Positions 24,101-31,897 of a stretch of 32,727 nucleotides of DNA are shown in pieces. Location: the NCBI GenBank assembly GCA_025359135.1, contig JANYHJ010000042.1, positions 1-32,727 on the forward strand, read 5' to 3'. The stretch comes from Gemmatimonadota bacterium. Its GTDB lineage: Bacteria > Gemmatimonadota > Gemmatimonadetes > Gemmatimonadales > Gemmatimonadaceae. Position 1 is the stretch's first letter; every line of letters begins with the position of its first letter. The notes under the pieces were generated by a model. It did not search any database. It had not been told where the DNA came from and worked only from the letters and a program-made list of their open reading frames with translations. The position numbers and the translations under genes are program-made.

Positions 24101-27100
24101 ATGAGCGCTCCGGGCACCTTCATCCATCGACTGATCGCGTCGGCGCTCGACCATCGCCGCGTGGTCGTGGCCGGCACTCTCACGCTGGTCGCGGCCGGCG
24201 TCGGGGCGTTTGCGACGCTGGACACGGACGCCTATCCCGACCTGACGCCGAACCAGGTCCTCGTCATGACGACTGTGTCCGGACTGTCGCCCGAGGAGGT
24301 CGAGCAGCAAGTGACCTACCCGATGGAAATTGCGATGCTCGGGCTCCCGCGCACCATCACGGTCCGGTCCATCTCCAAGGTCGGACTATCCGTCGTTTCC
24401 GTCATTTTCGAGGACGACGTCGATCTCTACTTCGCGCGCGCCCAGGTCCAGCAGCGCATGCTCGACGCCATGTCGCAGCTGCCGCCGGGCACCGAGCCGA
24501 TGCTCGGCCCTCCCGCCACGGCGATGGGCGAAGCATTCGAGTATCTGGTCGAACCCACGACGGACGCGCGTGACACGCTGAGCCTGATCGAGCTGACGAA
24601 CATCCAGGAGTACGTCATCCGGCCACTGCTCCGCACGGTGCCGGGCGTTGCCGACGTCAACGCATGGGGCGGGATGCAGCAGCAGTTCCATGTGCTCGCG
24701 GATCCCGCAAAGCTCGCCGGATATCGCTTGACGCTGGCGGACGTGCAGTCGGCGCTCGCCCGCAACAACGCGAACTTCGGGGCGGGGTACATCGAGGATC
24801 GCAGCGAGCGCCTCACCGTCCGCGGCCTCGGACGGCTCGCCGACACCGCCGATATCGCACGCGTCGTCGTCGCAACGCGCGGCACCACGCCCGTGCTCGT
24901 ACGGGACGTGGCGCGGGTCGTGCTCGGGCCGCAACCGCGGTTCGGCGCGGTCACGCGCGACGGCAAGGGAGAGGCACTGTCCGCGACGGTCCTCGTCCTC
25001 AAGGGAGCCAACAGTCGGGAAGTCGTCGCCCGGATTGTCGACCGACTCGAGGAAATCCGTCCGTTGTTGCCGAAGAACGTGCGCATCCGGCCCTTCTACA
25101 ACCAGGGCGACGTCGTCCGGAGGACGACGCAGACGGTCTTTCTCAACTTGATCGAGGGCGCGATCCTCGTCGTCGTCATCCTCTTCCTGTTTCTCCGCGA
25201 CATCCGCGCATCGTTGCTGGCCGCCTCGGTGATCCCGCTGTCGCTGCTGGCCGCCTTCGTCGCCATGAGGGCACTCGGCGTCACCGCGAACCTGATGAGC
25301 CTCGGCGCGCTCGACTTCGGGCTCATCGTCGACGCCAGCGTTGTCATGGTCGAGAACTCCGTGCGACGACTTGCCTTGCGAGGTGATGGTGAGCGGGCCG
25401 ACACTCTGCGGATCGCAGCGTTCGAGGTCGGCCGGCCGATCGTGTTCGGCGTGGCGATCATCGTTGCCGTCTACATCCCGATCTTCACGCTCCAGGGGCT
25501 CGAGGGCCGCATGTTCCGCCCCATGGCATTCACCGTCTGCGCAGCCGTGCTGGCGTCGTTGCTGCTCGCGCTGACGTACGTGCCGGCGGTTTCCCACTAC
25601 CTGCTCGCGACCGGCCATCTCGACGAACACGCCGATGCACGGTGGCTGGCGATCGTCCGGGAACGGTATGCGCGTCTGCTCGGCTGGGCACTTGCCAACC
25701 GACGCAGCGTCGTCGGTGGCGCACTCGGCCTGCTCGTGGTGGCCGTCGGGTCGGTACCGTTCCTGGGCACCGAGTTCATGCCGAAGCTCGACGAGGGGTA
25801 CCTGCTCATCGAGACCCGGCGTACCGCGAGCGTCTCGCTGCCGGCCGGCATCGCCATTTCCGACGAAGTAGAGCGGACGCTGCGCCGCTTCCCGGAGGTG
25901 GCGGGCGTCGTCACCAATCTCGGCCGGCCGCACGAGGCGACCGAGGCGATGGCGCTGAATTTAGGTGATGTCTACGTAGCGTTCGCGCCGCCTGGCGCCG
26001 GCCGGTCGCGCAAACTCGACACGCTGATTCCGCTGATGGATTCGGCGCTGGCCGAGATTCCCGGGTTGTCGTACGAGTTCAGTGCCCCGATGCGCATGCG
26101 GCTGGACGAGGTGATCTCCGGTGTCCGCACCGACCTCGGCGTGAAGATCTACGGCGACAGCCTGCTGTTGCTGCAAGCCAAAGCCGACGAGATCGTGAAG
26201 GTGATCGCGAGCATTCGCGGCGCCGAGGGGGCCGTCACCGGCGTGAGTGCGGGCGCCATGCAGCTCGAAGTGGATCTTGATCGTCCCGCGATTGCCCGCT
26301 ACGGATTGAGCGTGGCCGACGTGCGTGACGCCGTCGAGATGGGCATCGGCGGCATGGTGGCCACGACCGTGATCGCCGGACGACGGCGCATCCCGGCCGT
26401 CGTCCGCCTCGACGGCGCCTACCGGGCCACGCCGGAACTTGTCGGTGCGACGCTCCTCCGCACCCCACGAGGCGAGACGATCACACTGTCGCAGGTCGCC
26501 CGACTCCGCACAGTGGAGGCACCGGAAGTCATCGATCACGAGTCCGGGCGCCGCTACGTCGTGGTTCAAGCGAACGTGCGCGGACGGGATCTGGGCGGCT
26601 TCGTAGCCGAAGTACGGCGCGCGATCGGCGAGAGAGTCGAGCTGCCGCCGGCGTACTATCTCACCTACGGCGGACAGTTCGAGAATCAGATGCGCGCCAC
26701 GCGACGCCTCGGCCTGATAGTTCCGGTCGTGCTCCTCGTCATCGCCGCGCTTCTCTACGCGAACTTCGGCACGGTGCGGCACTCGCTGCTCGTGATGCTG
26801 ACCGTTCCGTTCGCTCTCATCGGCGGAATTGGCGCGCTCTGGATCCGCGGGTTGCATCTCAACCTCAGCGCCTCCGTGGGTTTCATCGCGCTGGCCGGCG
26901 TTGCGGTGCTCAACGGCATCGTGCTCGTCGCCTACGCGAACCAGCTGCGCAGCGCCGGGTCGTCGATCGCCGACGCCGCACGGCTGGGCGCGGAAGGACG
27001 ATTGCGGCCGGTCCTCATGACGGCACTCGTCGCGAGCGTTGGATTCATTCCGATGGCGGTGTCGACGAGCGCGGGCGCTGAAGTGCAGCGCCCGCTTGCC

Positions 27101-27199
27101 ACGGTCGTGATCGGGGGACTCGTGTCGTCCACGCTCTTGACGTTGCTGGTGCTGCCGACGGTGCTCGTGTGGGTGGAGGAACGCCGTGGTCGCGCGTGA
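24101..27199 (+). CDS. czcA: Heavy-metal RND efflux pump (CzcA/CusA family)
   Basis: A full-length 1032-residue inner-membrane proton antiporter. Typical segments are the N-terminal SALDHRRVVVAGTLTLVAAG helix, DTDAYPDLTPNQV, TYPMEIAMLGLP, the transmembrane helix 4 signature GALDFGLIVDASVVMVEN at about residues 402-419, GTEFMPKLDEGYLLIETRR, and MRMRLDEVISGVRTDLGVKIYG. The Asp-Phe-Gly context in helix 4 resembles CzcA-type pumps for divalent cations rather than the CusA type, but specificity cannot be fixed from sequence alone. It is the last intact gene of the czcCBA operon and of the island. Confidence 0.95.
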   Translation: MSAPGTFIHRLIASALDHRRVVVAGTLTLVAAGVGAFATLDTDAYPDLTPNQVLVMTTVSGLSPEEVEQQVTYPMEIAMLGLPRTITVRSISKVGLSVVSVIFEDDVDLYFARAQVQQRMLDAMSQLPPGTEPMLGPPATAMGEAFEYLVEPTTDARDTLSLIELTNIQEYVIRPLLRTVPGVADVNAWGGMQQQFHVLADPAKLAGYRLTLADVQSALARNNANFGAGYIEDRSERLTVRGLGRLADTADIARVVVATRGTTPVLVRDVARVVLGPQPRFGAVTRDGKGEALSATVLVLKGANSREVVARIVDRLEEIRPLLPKNVRIRPFYNQGDVVRRTTQTVFLNLIEGAILVVVILFLFLRDIRASLLAASVIPLSLLAAFVAMRALGVTANLMSLGALDFGLIVDASVVMVENSVRRLALRGDGERADTLRIAAFEVGRPIVFGVAIIVAVYIPIFTLQGLEGRMFRPMAFTVCAAVLASLLLALTYVPAVSHYLLATGHLDEHADARWLAIVRERYARLLGWALANRRSVVGGALGLLVVAVGSVPFLGTEFMPKLDEGYLLIETRRTASVSLPAGIAISDEVERTLRRFPEVAGVVTNLGRPHEATEAMALNLGDVYVAFAPPGAGRSRKLDTLIPLMDSALAEIPGLSYEFSAPMRMRLDEVISGVRTDLGVKIYGDSLLLLQAKADEIVKVIASIRGAEGAVTGVSAGAMQLEVDLDRPAIARYGLSVADVRDAVEMGIGGMVATTVIAGRRRIPAVVRLDGAYRATPELVGATLLRTPRGETITLSQVARLRTVEAPEVIDHESGRRYVVVQANVRGRDLGGFVAEVRRAIGERVELPPAYYLTYGGQFENQMRATRRLGLIVPVVLLVIAALLYANFGTVRHSLLVMLTVPFALIGGIGALWIRGLHLNLSASVGFIALAGVAVLNGIVLVAYANQLRSAGSSIADAARLGAEGRLRPVLMTALVASVGFIPMAVSTSAGAEVQRPLATVVIGGLVSSTLLTLLVLPTVLVWVEERRGRA

Positions 27200-27270
27200 T
27201 GTGCGGCATTGCGTCCGCGGCGAGCAACACCATTCGCGCTGACCGAGCGCGATCGTGCGCTTGGTGCCAT

Positions 27271-27395
27271 GACATCGTCGCGATTCACGCGGCGGCCGGT
27301 GCGCGCATGCCGCGGATGTGGTGCTGGCGCCGGCGGTAGGGCGGTGGTGATGCCGGCCAGCACGACGGTCGTGGCAGCGGCTGCGAGGGGTGAGG
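27271..27395 (+). pseudogene. Remnant of a P-type ATPase 3' end
   Basis: This stretch aligns by eye to the last part of the copB gene (about 20551-20696). Shared blocks include GCGGCGGCCGGT, GTGGTGCTG-CGCCGGCGGT and CGGCCAGCACG. In translation it gives pieces of the ATPase tail (LAPAVG, then VVMPAST), but small deletions shift the frame at least twice. It is a decayed second copy of a copper ATPase C-terminus. The surrounding 27200-27563 has no convincing intact gene; the open frame there is Arg/Ala-rich and looks non-coding. Confidence 0.65.
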
Positions 27396-27406
27396 TGGCA
27401 GGTTCG

Positions 27407-27465
27407 GTGCACGCGCCCGCCCTGATGTTTTCGGGCCATGGCACTGCCGTGGCCCGTGCGTGCAC
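27407..27465. repeat. Nested inverted repeat
   Basis: Outer arms GTGCACGC (27407-27414) and GCGTGCAC (27458-27465) enclose inner arms CGGGCCA (27432-27438) and TGGCCCG (27450-27456). All arms are perfect. The structure lies about 200 bases after the czcA stop, between the ATPase remnant and the broken hydrolase. No T-run follows. It may be a transcription-end structure for the czc operon or a trace of the rearrangement. Confidence 0.4.
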
Positions 27466-27563
27466 TCTTCAACGGGAGAGGCACGGTTCGATCCGCCGCG
27501 ATGCCTACACCACCGCGCCATGCGGGTTGGCACCACGATCCGGGGGACCAGGCACTTGCCGCC

Positions 27564-28073
27564 GTGCACGCACGCCCCGTCGCCATCAATGCGAAATCAG
27601 AAGCCCGGGGCCGACTTCGTCCTTCGCGTGCGCGATTCGCCTTGCCGCTGCTGGCGTTCGGGCTGCTGAGCGGCTGCTGGTCATCCCCGCAGGGCTCCAG
27701 CGCGTCCCCGGTCACGGGCGCGGATGCCGCGGCTGAGGAACGCGTGGCCGCGGTCGCCTTTGGCGACGCCGGGTCGCTCCTCGTGCTTCTGCCCGGACTC
27801 GGCGCCACGGGCAAGTACTGGCGCCCCGTCGCGGATTCCATCGCGCGCGATGCACGCGTCCTGTTGGTCGACCCGCTGGGATTCGGTGCGTCGGCCAAGC
27901 TGATGGGCCAGTACACGATGGACCGGCACGTGGCGGCGTTTGCACGCGACGCTCGCCGAGGGCCCACCGATGCGGCGGCAGGGCAGCTGAGCCAGGCCGC
28001 GGACCGGTTGCAGCGCCCTGGCGCCGGGTGGAAGACGGGCGACTGCGAAGCGGCACGGGCGCGGGCAACGTAG
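27564..28073 (+). pseudogene. Truncated alpha/beta-hydrolase lipoprotein fused to an MCP tail
   Basis: The frame (start uncertain; GTG 27564 or ATG 27501) begins with a lipoprotein signal (LLAFGLLSGCWSS). It then shows the start of an alpha/beta-hydrolase: LLVLLPGLGATGKYW with the oxyanion-strand turn, then VLLVDPLGFGASAK and MDRHVAAFARD. The nucleophile elbow, acid and His regions are absent. At about 27972 the frame switches to AAGQLSQAADRLQR, the C-terminus of the MCP at 10529-11824, and ends at the corresponding TAG. The fusion is in frame but lacks catalytic residues, so it is almost certainly a recombination product and not a working enzyme. Confidence 0.75.
27972..28073 (+). repeat. 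Direct repeat, right copy (MCP 3' end)
   Basis: This is a gapless match to 11723-11824 with 14 differences in 102 bases (hand count), ending at the same TAG. It marks the right edge of the metal block. Homology fades just left of 27972. The amino-acid-changing differences suggest loss of selection on this copy, or an origin from a diverged relative. Confidence 0.85.
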
Positions 28074-28092
28074 CGCACCGTCGACGGCGGGG

Positions 28093-28114
28093 TATATTGT
28101 ACCGATCGTTCTGA
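28093..28114 (+). promoter_or_regulatory. -10 element and operator-like site of the TetR gene
   Basis: TATATT at 28093-28098 resembles a -10 box. It runs directly into TGTACCGATCGTTCTGAC (28098-28115), which matches the site upstream of the MOSC gene (TGTACCGAACGTTCGGTC) at 15 of 18 positions. The overlap with the predicted start fits autorepression by TetR. Confidence 0.5.
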
Positions 28115-28130
28115 CGCCCACGGTCGGCCG

Positions 28131-28688
28131 TTGCCTCCTGCCCTGCTCTCCCGAAACGAAGTCGTCGCGCGCGTCATGTCCGTCGTCCGCAGCCAGGGCT
28201 ACGACGGCGCCTCGCTGGCCCAGCTCTCCAAGGCCTCCGGACTCGGCAAGTCGAGCCTCTACCATCACTTTCCCGAGGGAAAGGACGACATGGTGGCGGC
28301 CGTGCTCGACCACCTCGAGACGACGTTGGACGCGACCGTGTTCGCGCCGCTGCGCGCGCCGGGCCCGCCGGCCACGCGCATCAAGCGCATGAACGGATCG
28401 CTGCTCGTCTTCTACCGCGAAGGGCGGGAGGCGTGCCTCCTGGCCAGCCTCGGCATCGGCGACAGCTCGCGCCGTTTCCATCCGCGCGTCAAGCAGCTCT
28501 TCCGGCGCTGGATCGAGGCGATCGCGCACGCGCTGCGCGATGGCGGCGTGCCGCGTGGGCAGGCGCAGTTGCGGGCCGAGGAGGCGATCGTGCGCATCGA
28601 GGGATCGCTCGTGCTCGCCCGCTCGCTCGACGACCCGGCGATCTTCCAGCGCGCGCTCAAGTCGTTGCCGGAGTTGCTGGCGTCCTGA
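28131..28688 (+). CDS. TetR/AcrR-family transcriptional regulator
   Basis: A 185-residue regulator starting at TTG 28131. The N-terminal helix-turn-helix is clear (VARVMSVVRSQGYDGASLAQLSKASGLGK, then SSLYHHFPEGKDDMVAAVL). The C-terminal ligand domain resembles the YxaF/LmrA-type branch (RREACLLASLGIGD-like segment, R-A-E-E-A-I-V-R-I-E-G-S-L-V-L-A-R). Similar palindromic sites lie before this gene and before the MOSC gene, so it probably represses both. Before the island arrived it would have been the next gene after the MCP. Confidence 0.9.
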   Translation: MPPALLSRNEVVARVMSVVRSQGYDGASLAQLSKASGLGKSSLYHHFPEGKDDMVAAVLDHLETTLDATVFAPLRAPGPPATRIKRMNGSLLVFYREGREACLLASLGIGDSSRRFHPRVKQLFRRWIEAIAHALRDGGVPRGQAQLRAEEAIVRIEGSLVLARSLDDPAIFQRALKSLPELLAS

Positions 28689-28701
28689 GCGTGCTGCTGT
28701 C

Positions 28702-28752
28702 TGAGCGGCGCCGAGCGGTTGAACGGCGCTGAGCGACTGAGCGGCGCTGACG
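28702..28752. repeat. Short degenerate tandem repeat
   Basis: Three imperfect units built on CTGAGCGGCGCTGA follow one another just after the TetR stop: CTGAGCGGCGCCGAGCG, then GAACGGCGCTGAGCGA, then CTGAGCGGCGCTGACGA. They have no open frame of their own and no clear hairpin or T-run. Confidence 0.4.
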
Positions 28753-28817
28753 ACGTTTCGAGCGAAGTGATCGACCCGCATCGCCCACTTGCGCCCCGCT
28801 TCGGGATTGTCTACTGT

Positions 28818-28831
28818 ACCGAACGTTCGGT
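28818..28831. promoter_or_regulatory. Perfect palindromic operator upstream of the MOSC gene
   Basis: ACCGAACGTTCGGT is a perfect 14-bp inverted repeat preceded by TCTACTGT, a possible -10 region. The same arrangement, with three mismatches over 18 bases, occurs at 28098-28115 before the TetR gene. This is the expected form of a TetR operator and links the two genes into one small regulon. Confidence 0.6.
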
Positions 28832-28917
28832 CTAGTACCACTGACTAGCTCAACCGTCTCGCGGGCACCCAAGGTGGACCTCCCCCTCGTGCGCCTCGAG
28901 CAAGGCGGCCTGATCAG

Positions 28918-29565
28918 ATGACACGCACACTTGGTAAGCTTTGGCGTTACCCGGTCAAGTCCATGGCGGGCGAGCCGCTAGCGGCGGCCGAGCTCACCGA
29001 GCTGGGCGTGCCCGGCGATCGGCTCGTCTGGGTGCGCGGACCCGAGGGGGTTCGCACCGCGCGCCGGCAATTCAAGCTGCTCGGCCTGCGCGGTTCGCTC
29101 GCCGCCGATGGCACCGTGCTCGTGAACGGCCACCCGTGGGATTCCCGCGAAGCGGCCGCGCTCGTGCACGAAGCTGCTGGTGACGATGCATGGCTCGAGC
29201 GCGCGCCCGCCGGTCACCAATTCGACATCCTGCCGCTCCTCGTTGCCACCGACGGCGCCGTTCAGCGCTTCGGCCGCGACATCCGCCGCCTGCGCCCCAA
29301 CCTGCTGATCACCGGCGTCGATGGCATGGACGAGACCACCTGGCCCGGCGCGGAGCTGCACATCGGTGACGCGATCGTCGAACTCGACTCGCTGCGTCCA
29401 CGCTGCCCGATGACGACCGTGGACCCCGACGCCATCACGCGCGATCCGTCGGTGCTCAAGGACATCGGCCGCCGCTTCGGTGGGTCGCTCGCGCTCAATG
29501 CGGCCGTCGCGCGTGGCGGGCCTATCGCGGTCGGCGACGCCGTCGAGCTGCAACGCGCCCCCTGA
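28918..29565 (+). CDS. MOSC domain protein
   Basis: A 215-residue protein combining an N-terminal MOSC beta-barrel region (GKLWRYPVKSMAGEPL) and the C-terminal MOSC core with the conserved Cys in RPRCPMTTVDPD near residue 163. It resembles YcbX/mARC-type molybdenum-cofactor proteins, which use the Cys to hold the cofactor and reduce N-hydroxylated or similar compounds. It lies 229 bases after the TetR gene and its promoter carries the TetR-like operator, so it is likely induced by a small molecule. Confidence 0.9.
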   Translation: MTRTLGKLWRYPVKSMAGEPLAAAELTELGVPGDRLVWVRGPEGVRTARRQFKLLGLRGSLAADGTVLVNGHPWDSREAAALVHEAAGDDAWLERAPAGHQFDILPLLVATDGAVQRFGRDIRRLRPNLLITGVDGMDETTWPGAELHIGDAIVELDSLRPRCPMTTVDPDAITRDPSVLKDIGRRFGGSLALNAAVARGGPIAVGDAVELQRAP

Positions 29566-29582
29566 CGGAACGCCGAACGCGG

Positions 29583-30677
29583 CTACTTCGCGTCGAGAAA
29601 GGTGCCGCGCACGAGCGGTCCGGCCGACACGTTCGTGAACACGCACGGCAATCCGTCGGCGAAACGCCAGTCGGGCCCGGATTGCAGCTGGTAGTGCACG
29701 TGCGGCGTCACCGTATCTCCGCTGCTGCCCAGCAGGCCGAGCAGCTGTCCGGCCGCGACGCGCTCGCCCGCACGAACGCGCAGTGAACCGGCCTGCAGGT
29801 GCGCGATCATGCTGAATTCGTCGTCGCCGTGCGCGATGATCACGTGATTGCCCGGATCGCCGCCCTGCGGATACTCGCTTGCGTAGAACGCCGGATCGCT
29901 CTTCTCGGGGTCAGGCTGGTCGGGACGATCGGCGCGCGCGAACACCACCTCGCCAGCCGCCGGCGCGATGATCGGTCGCCCCCAGTCGGCGTAGTCGGCG
30001 CTCGCCGTCGTCCCCGCGCCGGCGTACACGGCGTACGCCGCGTTCAGCCCCACGACATCCAGCGCGAACTGGCCGCTCCGGTTGCCGTGTCCGCCGTTCG
30101 TGACCCCGGCATTGGTGATGATGCCCGCGCCCGTGAACGGAAAGAGGAGACGCGTCCGCTGCACATATCGCTCCACCGGAAATCGTGCGCTGGCCACCAT
30201 GGGCGCGTTCCCCTCGCGCATCGTCAAGCGCACGTCGATCGCGTCCACCGCCGAAGCGGCCGGAGCGCTGCAGCGGATCCGCACCGCCAGCGGCCGATGG
30301 AGTGGCGACGCCAGCACGGCGCCGTCCATGCCGCGATTCGTCGTACCTGGGCGTAGCACCAGCGGCGCCAGCGCCGCGCCAACGATCGAGCTGGCGATCA
30401 CGCGCGCTCCGCGCGAGCCAAGCTCGACCTGGAGCTCCTCGAGTGAAAGCTCGCGCGGTCGCGCACTTTCAACGAGGACATGGAACACGAAGCTCTCGCT
30501 GCGCTCTCGGCCGGGATCCGCGGTCGCGTAGAGCCGCGTCGGCGTGGGTTGCAGGTGAAGGGCGTCGTCGGCCTCAGTCGCCCGTGCGCCACCGAACGCG
30601 AACGCGCCACGTACGACGGGAACCGATGCGCCCAGCAACTGGAGCGCGGCTCGACGGGACAGGGTGCGTTGACGCAT
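29583..30677 (-). CDS. M23-family peptidase (LytM-like), exported
   Basis: A 364-residue protein from ATG 30677; the longer open frame upstream is Arg-rich and lies before the signal sequence. The N-terminus has a twin-Arg-like signal (SRRAALQLLGAS). The middle (about residues 35-180) is a beta-rich domain with no recognised family. The C-terminal part is M23-like: GGHGNRSGQFALDVVG gives the first His and Asp zinc ligands, NHVIIAHGDDEFSMIAHLQ the core strand, and HVHYQLQ the HxH motif. Such enzymes cut peptidoglycan cross-links or act as divisome activators. It is convergent with the MOSC gene (17-base gap). Confidence 0.88.
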   Translation of the reverse strand: MRQRTLSRRAALQLLGASVPVVRGAFAFGGARATEADDALHLQPTPTRLYATADPGRERSESFVFHVLVESARPRELSLEELQVELGSRGARVIASSIVGAALAPLVLRPGTTNRGMDGAVLASPLHRPLAVRIRCSAPAASAVDAIDVRLTMREGNAPMVASARFPVERYVQRTRLLFPFTGAGIITNAGVTNGGHGNRSGQFALDVVGLNAAYAVYAGAGTTASADYADWGRPIIAPAAGEVVFARADRPDQPDPEKSDPAFYASEYPQGGDPGNHVIIAHGDDEFSMIAHLQAGSLRVRAGERVAAGQLLGLLGSSGDTVTPHVHYQLQSGPDWRFADGLPCVFTNVSAGPLVRGTFLDAK

Positions 30678-30787
30678 GTCACCTCCATGGCGAGAACTGC
30701 GACGGTCGCGCCCGGGGGCGTCCGGTCTGCACCCGCACCTTATCGCGAATGATCGGCGCCCGCTTGCACGCCAATGCTCGCGCCTGC

Positions 30788-31897
30788 CTACCGCGGAACC
30801 GCCCCGCTCGCACGGTGCGGCGTGAACGCGCGCTGGAACGTCTGCACGCCCGCCGCCTCCGCCATCACGATCAGACGGCACCCCGCTTCCACCCGATAGT
30901 CCTGCGGCGGGTGATACAACACCTCGCCATCCGGCATCTGCACGCCGAGCACGAGCAGGTTCTGGTACTGGCGCGTGTCGAGCTCGCGCACCGTGTGGCC
31001 CGCGAGCGGCGAGTCGGCGGGCACTTCCACCTCCTCGATGCGCATCGCCCCTTCGCGCGCGCGCAGCATCTTGTCGAGGAAGCTCACCACGCTCGGCCGC
31101 ACCAGTTCACTCGCGAGCCGCATGCCGCCGATCAGGCCGGGACTGACGACGCCGTCGGCGCCCGCGGAGCGCAACCGCGCGATCGCGCGCTCATCGGTCG
31201 CGCGCGCGATGATGCGGATGTTCGCGTTGAGCTGCCGAGCCGTGACCGTGCCCACGAGCGAGTCCTTGTCGGAGTCGACGCAGAGCACGATGCCGGCCGC
31301 ACGCGTCACGCCGGCGCGCAGCAGCACGTCGTCGTCGGTGAAGTCGCCCCGCAGGATCGGCACGTCGGGGTACAGTCCCTCGATGCGCTCGGCGTTGCCC
31401 TCGTCCGCTTCGATGATCACGATCGCGCGCTTCGTGGCCACGAGCTCCTGCACCACGGCCAGCCCCGCCTGCCCGACGCCGCAGACGATGTAGTGATCAC
31501 GCAACGCATCCACCGTTCGACTCATGCGGCGCCTCCGGAACTCCTCGGTCAGGTCCCCTTCGACAATGAACGCGGTGAATGTCGAGATCGCATAGGCGCC
31601 CGCGCCCGCGCCCACCAGCAACAGCCCCACCGTGAAGATGCGCCCCGCGCTCCCCTGCGTGATGTCGACCGCCTCGCGGAAGCCGGTGGTCGTGATCACG
31701 TTGGCCGTCATGTAGAGCGCGTCGAGCCACGTCGTGCCGGGCCCGCCGATGACCATGTAACCCACCACGCCCACGACCAGCACGCCGAAGAAGATGCCGA
31801 TCGGGAGCGCGAGTCGCCGCCGCAGGAGCCGTAGCTCCTCCCGCGTCGCGCGGACCCCCCTCAGTCCGTTCGGCTCCGACCCGCTACCAGGCGCCAC
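30788..31897 (-). CDS. Two-helix potassium channel with RCK (TrkA-N/TrkA-C) domain
   Basis: A 369-residue protein from GTG 31897, which overlaps the end of the asparaginase-like gene by 14 bases. The first membrane helix is at about residues 30-50. The pore loop contains TTTGF at 69-73 (followed by REAVDI) in place of the usual TVGYG, and the second helix is at about 86-112. The cytoplasmic RCK domain starts at HYIVCGVGQAGLAVV with the GxGxxG nucleotide-binding loop at 140-145, and a TrkA-C-like domain begins near residue 275 (IEEVEVPADSPLAGHTVREL). It probably conducts K+ under ligand or nucleotide control; the altered filter leaves selectivity uncertain. Confidence 0.9.
   Translation of the reverse strand: MAPGSGSEPNGLRGVRATREELRLLRRRLALPIGIFFGVLVVGVVGYMVIGGPGTTWLDALYMTANVITTTGFREAVDITQGSAGRIFTVGLLLVGAGAGAYAISTFTAFIVEGDLTEEFRRRRMSRTVDALRDHYIVCGVGQAGLAVVQELVATKRAIVIIEADEGNAERIEGLYPDVPILRGDFTDDDVLLRAGVTRAAGIVLCVDSDKDSLVGTVTARQLNANIRIIARATDERAIARLRSAGADGVVSPGLIGGMRLASELVRPSVVSFLDKMLRAREGAMRIEEVEVPADSPLAGHTVRELDTRQYQNLLVLGVQMPDGEVLYHPPQDYRVEAGCRLIVMAEAAGVQTFQRAFTPHRASGAVPR

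Larger units (their letters stand above)
11825..27971. other. Putative metal-resistance genomic island
   Basis: Everything between the two MCP 3'-end repeats is copper or heavy-metal handling: TolC/multicopper oxidase, BlaI/M56 regulators, CopC, CopD, CopB-type ATPase, a Cys-rich small protein and a CzcCBA-type efflux system. The flanks are ordinary chromosomal genes. The right end holds broken genes: an ATPase remnant and a truncated hydrolase fused to the duplicated MCP tail. Insertion at a gene 3' end with duplication of that end is typical of integrative elements, but no integrase, relaxase or transposase is visible, so the block may be a decayed element or the product of homologous recombination. 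Confidence 0.55.

Noticed and set aside
27209-27736. A 175-residue open frame after czcA
   Set aside because: Its composition is Arg/Ala/Gly-rich without any domain, and it runs through the ATPase remnant, the inverted repeat and part of the broken hydrolase in another frame. It is a GC-rich shadow.
11825-27971. Search for an integrase, transposase or relaxase to explain the island
   Set aside because: No open frame in the block shows tyrosine or serine recombinase, DDE transposase or relaxase motifs, so mobility is not claimed as a fact.
30678-30881. N-terminal extension of the M23 peptidase to 30881
   Set aside because: It precedes a good export signal starting at 30677 and runs into the end of the K+ channel gene. 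The 30678-30787 gap shows no clear promoter or other feature.
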